Shown here piece by piece: positions 27,965 through 32,257 of a stretch of 32,257 nt of DNA. Source of the stretch: a virus. Both the position numbers and the translations under genes were made by a program. The DNA is taken from positions 1 through 32,257 of the IMG/VR virus record IMGVR_UViG_3300044675_000655; one strand, 5' to 3'. Position 1 is the first letter of the stretch; the number at the start of each line of letters is the position of its first letter. The notes under the pieces are model-generated. The model did not search any database and was not told where the DNA came from. It saw only the letters and a list, made by a program, of their open reading frames with translations.

Positions 27965-28110
27965 TAAGCCACTCCCCAAAACCACATTATAACCAAGCCA
28001 AGACGGCCGTACCACTCCCAACCAAAAACGTTAAAAGATAGGAAAACAAAGGATGCCAATAGATAGCAAATTAGAATCCATAGAATTAGCGTAATACTTT
28101 CTTTTGTCAT
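27946..28110 (-). CDS. Two-TM small membrane protein between terminase and portal, 54 aa
   Basis: An ATG at 28110 overlaps the terminase stop as ATGA and opens MTKESITLILWILICYLLAS. A Trp-rich second helix (GLVIMWFWGVAYF) and the end EKNI follow, with stop at 27946-27948. Two hydrophobic helices around a WEWYGR turn predict a hairpin membrane protein. It is not a standard terminase neighbour. Possible roles include early lysis timing or superinfection control; none is shown. Confidence 0.62.
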   Translation of the reverse strand: MTKESITLILWILICYLLASFVFLSFNVFGWEWYGRLGLVIMWFWGVAYFEKNI

Positions 28111-29324
28111 ATTGAAAAGGTGAATTTTGTGCCTAACATTAATTCAGTAAAACCCCAGACCAAAGCGTCCACGCGGTCGGGCGATTTGCCTTTGTCCGGG
28201 TCAAATGTAACCATTTGTTTTTCTAGTATCGGAAAACTCCCAACGTGGTAAATTTTATTTTGCTCGTAAAGGCTATAAATAGGCTCTGCGCGGACGTACT
28301 TTCCTTTGGTCGCCGTTACTAGCTTAATTCTAGCGTTGCCGCTCTGCGACCTTAAAACGCTTTCGACCATATCGCCGCCTTGGTTTTTTTCGGCTACTAT
28401 ACAATCAGCGTCCCAATTTTTAAACGCTTGGCTAGCAACCTTTGCCCATTCGTTAGGCGAATACTTACCGGACAAATCCTCCAGGACGTAGCCTTTGCCT
28501 TGGCTATCTTTTCCTAATACCATTATACCGGTTTCGTCCGATTCTAAGTTTGCGGACGCAGCTGGGTCAATAGCAACAACAATGCGCTCCAAATCTGGCT
28601 TGGCTGCAACTCTAATTTTATCAATCAAAGGTTTAGACCAAAGTAAACCCTCGGCATCGTCTAGCCATTTGCCCAAAAATAAATGCTCGTACCTATGTAG
28701 GTTTTCCGCTTTAACTCTTTGCGCTTGGTCTATAAAGCTTTGCGAAAGGTTGCGCTCGTTGTCTAAATAAGTAGTATGGATGTAGCTACAATTGTCAGTT
28801 TTATGCTTTACAAAGCGATTATAAATCCAATGCGACTTGTAACTTGGATTCATTACCAAAATAACACGGTTGGGCTTATTTGCCGCTCTAATTGAAAGGT
28901 CTATGCGGTCGAATACGTCTTCGTCGTTTAGTTCCTCGGATTCGTCGAGAATAAAGGTTGTAACGCCAGCGATTGATTTGAGGTTAGCGGTTGCCGTGCC
29001 TTGGCTGGTCTTGATTCCGCGAAATAAAATCTTTGAGCCTGTTACCTTGTTTATAATTTCGCTTTGCGTAATCTCAAAATCGCCTTCTTTATTCATTAAC
29101 TCTATTTTGTCAATGAATTCTGGGATAATCGAAATAAAGGCTGATGTTAAAGTCCAACGAGTAAAAAGGATAACGTGGCCCTCTTCGTAAGTTAGATTTA
29201 AAAGGAAAAGCGATAAAGTCCAAGACTTACCGGAGCCTCGGCCGCCAGTAATTAGGAAATAGCGAGTTTCTGGCTTCTCGTAAAAAAGCAGTTTGTATTT
29301 ATCCAGTAATTGGATTGACTCCAT
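28107..29324 (-). CDS. terL: Terminase large subunit
   Basis: The ATPase has Walker A GGRGSGKS (27-34) and Walker B FILDESEE (124-131), with the C-motif-like VMNPSYKSH. The nuclease domain begins with VVAIDPAAS (D253) and has IVAEKNQGG (E312) and SPDRVDALVW (D384 or D387) as metal ligands. It packages and cuts the DNA. It belongs to the Terminase_3/6 type. At 405 aa it is slightly short but complete. The stop overlaps a small membrane gene, and the ATG overlaps the TAA of the small subunit (TAATG). Confidence 0.93.
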   Translation of the reverse strand: MESIQLLDKYKLLFYEKPETRYFLITGGRGSGKSWTLSLFLLNLTYEEGHVILFTRWTLTSAFISIIPEFIDKIELMNKEGDFEITQSEIINKVTGSKILFRGIKTSQGTATANLKSIAGVTTFILDESEELNDEDVFDRIDLSIRAANKPNRVILVMNPSYKSHWIYNRFVKHKTDNCSYIHTTYLDNERNLSQSFIDQAQRVKAENLHRYEHLFLGKWLDDAEGLLWSKPLIDKIRVAAKPDLERIVVAIDPAASANLESDETGIMVLGKDSQGKGYVLEDLSGKYSPNEWAKVASQAFKNWDADCIVAEKNQGGDMVESVLRSQSGNARIKLVTATKGKYVRAEPIYSLYEQNKIYHVGSFPILEKQMVTFDPDKGKSPDRVDALVWGFTELMLGTKFTFSI

Positions 29325-29674
29325 TATTCAGTCGATATCCAAGTAATTGGAGGTGTAACCTTATCGCCTTTAGTCGTATGGTCAAGGTCTTGCTTATCTC
29401 TTTGACCTAGCCTTTGTTTACCAAGCCAAATAAGCATTCCTCTGTCCTTATCCTTTAAAGCTGACTCATATTGCTTAGCTAATAGCAACGCATCTCCTTT
29501 GCTTCTATTTTGCCGTAAAAAGTCGGTAAAACCCATTGACAAGTCTTCCTTGCATCGGTTGTACAAAGTCTCTGGGTCGCATCCAAAATAAGCTGCTATT
29601 TGAACGCCATCGCATCCAGCTTGCAAAAGCCTTCCAGCTTCTATCCAGTCTATATTTGCTCTTGGTCTTGCCAT
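29324..29674 (-). CDS. terS: Terminase small subunit-like protein, 116 aa
   Basis: Residues 8-45 (NIDWIEAGRLLQAGCDGVQI, then AAYFGCDPETLYNRC) form the N-terminal DNA-binding HTH of small terminases. A central helical part (LLLAKQYESALKDKDRGMLI, then WLGKQRLGQRDKQ) serves oligomerisation, and the polar end is probably the large-subunit contact. It recognises the packaging site. The gene sits between the ABC-ATPase-GNAT and large terminase genes with one-base overlaps. Confidence 0.85.
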   Translation of the reverse strand: MARPRANIDWIEAGRLLQAGCDGVQIAAYFGCDPETLYNRCKEDLSMGFTDFLRQNRSKGDALLLAKQYESALKDKDRGMLIWLGKQRLGQRDKQDLDHTTKGDKVTPPITWISTE

Positions 29675-30744
29675 TATTTTAATTCAAAAGATACTGTAAT
29701 TCTATTTTGTGATGTCTGCATATTACCTACTGTGCTACCTTTGCTTTGAGACGGTGTTCTTCCACTTCTAGCACAAATCCAACTTTTTGAATTTTTTAAA
29801 GATTTAATTAATGAAGGAGATGAAGAAACAATATTAAAACGAAATTTATCTTTTTTGTAAATATAACCAATATCGTTTAGAAGTTTTAAACCAATTCCTA
29901 TTCCTTGATAATCTGGCAAAACAACTAATCTGTGAACTTTTTTTATGTTTTTAGCGTGTGGATGAGGAAAATGTAAAATTGAAATAAATCCAGCTACTTC
30001 ATTATTTACTAAAGCAATAAAACATTCTGCTGCATTATTATGAGTATGACTTAAATAATGGTGCTTAGCAAACATTTTCCAGATTGCTTTATCTTTTGTG
30101 TTGAAAATCTCAAATTTGATATCTGGTCTATTTTTTTTTTGCCCTTCAAGCAATTGAAAGGTCATTGAATCGGTATTAAAAACCCAATCTGGTAAAAGCC
30201 AATCTATAATATCAAAATGACAAGAAACTGCAATAAATTGTTTTTTAGTTTTTCTTATTGCTTTTTGCATTGCAAATGAACCTACTTGAGCAACTTGTCT
30301 GTCAACTACAGAGGTAAATTCGTCAAATACAAATAATTCTTGTTCTTCTAGAATTGCTCTTGCTAAATCAACTCTCATTTTTTGTCCGTTAGATAAAACG
30401 GAATAAGGTTTTAACCAAGATGGAGGGGAAGAAAACCCAACTGAATTAAAAGCTTTAGTTATTTCGTCAACTGAGCAATTTTTTGGCATATCGTCTAAAA
30501 CTGTTTCAGCTTCATATTGATAATTTGTAATATATGATTCTGGAAATAACTGCTTAGCAATTGTAGTTTTACCAGTTCCAGATTTGCCAACAATTATTCC
30601 AATTTGCCAATCTTTTTGTAAATCAATATCTCCTTGAAATCTTTCTATAATGTGTTCAGATTGTAAATCAAATTTTCCAATTACTGAAGCAACTCTAAAC
30701 GTCTGTTTAGGCTTAACTTCTTTTACAATGTCAAAAGTCGGCAT
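29674..30744 (-). CDS. ABC-type ATPase fused to a GNAT acyltransferase domain (Mom-like?), 356 aa
   Basis: Residues about 40-200 form a small ABC ATPase: Walker A GKSGTGKT (53-60), signature LSNGQ (117-121), Walker B FVFDEF (138-143) and H-loop SCHFD with H176. It has no transmembrane or transport part, so it is a soluble, DNA-repair-type or switch-type ATPase. Residues about 208-335 are a GNAT domain with KHHYLSHTH at the start, motif A VLPDYQGIGIG (275-285), SSSPSLIKSLKNSKSW and CARSGR. GNAT-fold Mom of phage Mu modifies adenine; the HHYL and late W..RSGR patterns recall Mom-type enzymes. It overlaps parB-like by 22 bp. DNA base modification coupled to packaging is my inference. The sequence looks more AT-rich than the terminase genes. 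Confidence 0.75.
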   Translation of the reverse strand: MPTFDIVKEVKPKQTFRVASVIGKFDLQSEHIIERFQGDIDLQKDWQIGIIVGKSGTGKTTIAKQLFPESYITNYQYEAETVLDDMPKNCSVDEITKAFNSVGFSSPPSWLKPYSVLSNGQKMRVDLARAILEEQELFVFDEFTSVVDRQVAQVGSFAMQKAIRKTKKQFIAVSCHFDIIDWLLPDWVFNTDSMTFQLLEGQKKNRPDIKFEIFNTKDKAIWKMFAKHHYLSHTHNNAAECFIALVNNEVAGFISILHFPHPHAKNIKKVHRLVVLPDYQGIGIGLKLLNDIGYIYKKDKFRFNIVSSSPSLIKSLKNSKSWICARSGRTPSQSKGSTVGNMQTSQNRITVSFELK

Positions 30745-31235
30745 TCTAATCCTAGTTCAATTAATTTATTATAAGTCTTTTCCTGTTCTTCTTCTGAATT
30801 ACAATTAACTTCAATTTTAAACATTGAAATAATTGAATCAGATAAATCGTTTAATTCTTTTGTTTCTTCAAAATTTGGCACATCCAATCCCCACTCTTCT
30901 AACAAATTAGGTTCCCATTCATTTGCAAGCATTTCCCAGTCCCATTCTCCAAATCCTACGTTGTCCTTAATAATAAACTGCTTTTGCTCATCTTCTGTAA
31001 GGTCGTCAGCTTTAACAATAAAAACCTCTTTTAATCCAGCTTCTTTGCAAGCCTTTAGGCGCATATTACCACCCAAAACAATCATATCGCTATTAACTAC
31101 AATTGGCCGAATCTCTAGCATTTTAGGAAACTCTTGTATTGACTTTACAAGCTTTGCAAATTTGTCATCCTTTAAAATCCTTGGGTTATTAGGATTGTTT
31201 TTAACATCGTTTAGCTTTACTTTCTGTATATTCAT
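30723..31235 (-). CDS. ParB-like N-domain protein, 170 aa
   Basis: Residues 1-75 match the ParB/sulfiredoxin domain: NPNNPRILKDDKFAKLVKSI (14-33), IRPIVVNSDMIVLGGNMRLK (41-60) with the GGNMRLKACKEAG box, and KADDLTEDEQKQFIIKDN. No partner ParA is encoded, and the HTH DNA-binding part of chromosomal ParB is absent. In phages such stand-alone domains often precede DNA methylase or modification genes. The C-terminus (MFKIEVNCNSEEEQEKTYNK) is a separate small domain. It begins the ABC-GNAT and terminase operon and likely works with the ABC-GNAT protein. Confidence 0.8.
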   Translation of the reverse strand: MNIQKVKLNDVKNNPNNPRILKDDKFAKLVKSIQEFPKMLEIRPIVVNSDMIVLGGNMRLKACKEAGLKEVFIVKADDLTEDEQKQFIIKDNVGFGEWDWEMLANEWEPNLLEEWGLDVPNFEETKELNDLSDSIISMFKIEVNCNSEEEQEKTYNKLIELGLECRLLTL

Positions 31236-31254
31236 TTTTTTTTGATTTCAATTT

Positions 31255-31282
31255 AAAAAAAACCTTGCCCGATTGAGCAAGG
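31255..31282 (-). terminator. Intrinsic terminator before the ParB operon
   Basis: CCTTGC pairs with GCAAGG (6-bp stem, 8-nt loop) followed by TTTTTTTT on the minus strand. It lies between the 83-aa gene and the ParB start codon 20 bases downstream. As with the replication leader, a terminator stands close before an operon whose own promoter is unclear, so attenuation or read-through should be considered. Confidence 0.8.
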
Positions 31283-31312
31283 CTTTTCGCAGTTAACATA
31301 AACCCAATAAAA

Positions 31313-31564
31313 CTATTTTAATTCAATTACTTTTCCAGTTGGATTACCTGTAAAATCGCAGAGTTTACCGTTCCATTCAAATTTAACTTCTTTCTCTCTC
31401 CCTTGGTAAGCCGCTGCAATCAATCTTATTTGGCGCTGGACTATTTCCATATTCTGAAAATATCCTTTTCCTTTATTACTCCAAGGCGACCATTGGCCGT
31501 CCCTTAATCTGTATCTAATCTCCAGCGAATAATCTGGCTTACTCTTTGGCAGTTGTTTAGCCAT
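31313..31564 (-). CDS. Hypothetical protein after the Xre gene, 83 aa
   Basis: From the ATG at 31564 (a GTG at 31573 would add three residues) the product reads MAKQLPKSKPDYSLEIRYRL, then a basic beta-rich part with RDGQWSPWSNKGKGYFQNME and KVIELK at the end. The pattern resembles small beta-barrel phage proteins with no firm name. It overlaps the HTH gene by 8 bp, so the two are co-expressed. It might modulate the regulator; that is only from adjacency. Confidence 0.68.
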   Translation of the reverse strand: MAKQLPKSKPDYSLEIRYRLRDGQWSPWSNKGKGYFQNMEIVQRQIRLIAAAYQGREKEVKFEWNGKLCDFTGNPTGKVIELK

Positions 31565-31760
31565 TCTTTTCACGAATTAAAACCTCTAATCCAATCGCAT
31601 CGCAAATTTTACGCAAGTTAAACAAGCTAATCGACTCAAAGCCATTTTCGACTTGATTAATCGGTTGGTGACTCAAACCAATTTGGTTTGCCAAATCTAC
31701 TTGGTTAATCCCAAGCCTCTTTCGTGTTCGTCTAATTAGTCGGCCTTCCTCTAAGCTCAT
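31557..31760 (-). CDS. Xre-type helix-turn-helix regulator, 67 aa
   Basis: Residues 7-60 are an Xre/Cro-family HTH: RLIRRTRKRLGINQVDLANQ, IGLSHQPINQVENGFESISL, with the second helix and recognition helix in the standard positions. There is no C-terminal effector part. It is a small DNA-binding regulator, similar to antitoxin-type or early-gene control proteins. A toxin partner is not evident unless the next gene is one. It has a strong promoter of the same class as the replication leader, so it may control or be controlled with it. Confidence 0.85.
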   Translation of the reverse strand: MSLEEGRLIRRTRKRLGINQVDLANQIGLSHQPINQVENGFESISLFNLRKICDAIGLEVLIREKNG

Positions 31761-31776
31761 TTTCGTTTCGTTTCCA

Positions 31777-31804
31777 CAAATATAACTTTTAAATAATTAT
31801 CCAA
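31777..31804 (-). promoter_or_regulatory. Promoter of the Xre gene
   Basis: The -7 box TATATTTG (31777-31784) and -33 TTG (31802-31804) have the same 17-bp spacing and the same ATTGGATAA plus TTATATTTGT frame as the replication leader promoter at 2636-2665. The leader to the ATG at 31760 is about 10 bases. The two promoters probably share a regulator or sigma use. Confidence 0.75.
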
Positions 31805-31823
31805 TCAAAAACAGACAATTTGT

Positions 31824-32165
31824 TTAAAATGGCAAAAGCGGATAGATTCCCATTTGTATAAATTCCTCGCCTTTCTTTACGATGCATTTGCGAACGTTAA
31901 GCTCAAAAACGTTTTTATCGTTAAAGCCGTATTTTTTTTGCGCTATGTCCAAAAGCAATTTTACTGGGTTATCGAGGTCGCTTGCCTTGTTGCTAAAGCC
32001 AAAAAAAAACTCAATCCTTAGCATTTGGTCAACGTCAATTTTACCCTTTGGCATCGTTAGCAAAATCGTTTCCTCGTACGACTTATAAGCTGGCGTTTTA
32101 AAGCGTTTGCCTTGCCAAGCCTCGTTAATGCTTAAAGGCTTTTCGTTTAGCTTAAATTGAATCAT
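31824..32165 (-). CDS. rusA: RusA-like Holliday junction resolvase
   Basis: The 113-residue product matches RusA. The N-terminal KLNEKPLSINEAW is followed by TPAYKSYEE, and the acidic site is SDLDNPVKLLLDIAQKKYGF (D63, D65, N66, K69, D73) plus ND83. It cuts four-way DNA junctions formed by recombination or replication. The ATG overlaps the end of the small membrane gene across the circle junction. It ends in LLPF, another F-ended tail like the 99-aa protein. The product is the last gene of the replication operon. Confidence 0.85.
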   Translation of the reverse strand: MIQFKLNEKPLSINEAWQGKRFKTPAYKSYEETILLTMPKGKIDVDQMLRIEFFFGFSNKASDLDNPVKLLLDIAQKKYGFNDKNVFELNVRKCIVKKGEEFIQMGIYPLLPF

Positions 32166-32257
32166 TTACAAGCTCTATAAACGAAGTCCATTGCAATTGT
32201 GTACAAAGCAACCAAAACCATAAAAAGAAAGCCAAAAGGCATCTTAAAATGAGTTAA
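32131..32257. repeat. Terminal direct repeat (circle overlap), right copy
   Basis: This is the exact second copy of 1-127. It includes the 5' end of rusA and a 96-nt 3' part of the small membrane-protein gene (32162-32257), which is complete only when the ends are joined. Remove one copy before using this sequence as a circular genome. Confidence 0.93.

Overview
This window is a complete, probably circular, tailed-phage genome. The first 127 bases recur exactly as the last 127, so the unique length is 32,130 bp. No integrase, rRNA, tRNA or CRISPR array is visible. The host is very likely a member of Bacteroidota, Flavobacterium-like. The evidence is the Bacteroidota promoter -7 box (TAnnTTTG, mostly TATATTTG) in front of transcription units, the low G+C content, the lack of clear AGGAGG ribosome sites, a DUF4373-type replication protein, and tail-fibre repeats of the GIGTTTP/LLVGTTTD type. 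Head and tail genes are of the HK97/siphovirus type; a 639-residue tape measure predicts a long, non-contractile tail.

Layout, nearly all on the minus strand, so read from high to low coordinates. An early recombination and regulation operon (5958 down to 2747) starts at a promoter near 5990. It holds an acidic protein, an OB-like protein, a YqaJ/lambda-exonuclease-like nuclease, HTH proteins, a PD-(D/E)XK nuclease and several tiny genes. A replication block (2541 down to 31824 across the circle junction) holds a DUF4373 initiator-like gene with two arrays of 11-bp iterons inside it, an unknown partner gene, a Dcm-like methyltransferase, an SSB-tail-like protein, a small membrane protein and RusA. 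It is preceded by an 84-nt structured leader ending in a terminator at the start codon. A small Xre regulator unit (31760 to 31313) follows.

Next comes ParB-like, an ABC-ATPase fused to a GNAT domain, small and large terminase, a two-TM peptide, portal, Mu gpF-like protein, prohead protease and major capsid protein, then a strong terminator. A Cys-rich peptide, a methyltransferase and two glycosyltransferase-like genes sit between capsid and connector genes. Then come head-tail connectors, tail terminator, major tail protein, tail assembly chaperones joined by a -1 frameshift, tape measure, a tail hub with an inserted seven-repeat propeller, and a large repetitive fibre, ending at a terminator near 10180. 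The lysis block (10126 to 6824) encodes small membrane proteins, a holin, an M15 peptidase, a GIY-YIG homing endonuclease, a metallophosphoesterase and a spanin-like protein. A short plus-strand island (6100-6729) of three overlapping genes faces it.

The genes form a compact phage that uses the host replisome: there is no polymerase or helicase. It brings its own origin, recombination nucleases and DNA-modification candidates. The most unusual items are the ParB / ABC-ATPase-GNAT pair beside the terminase, the intragenic iterons with their kissing-hairpin leader, and the propeller spliced into the tail hub.
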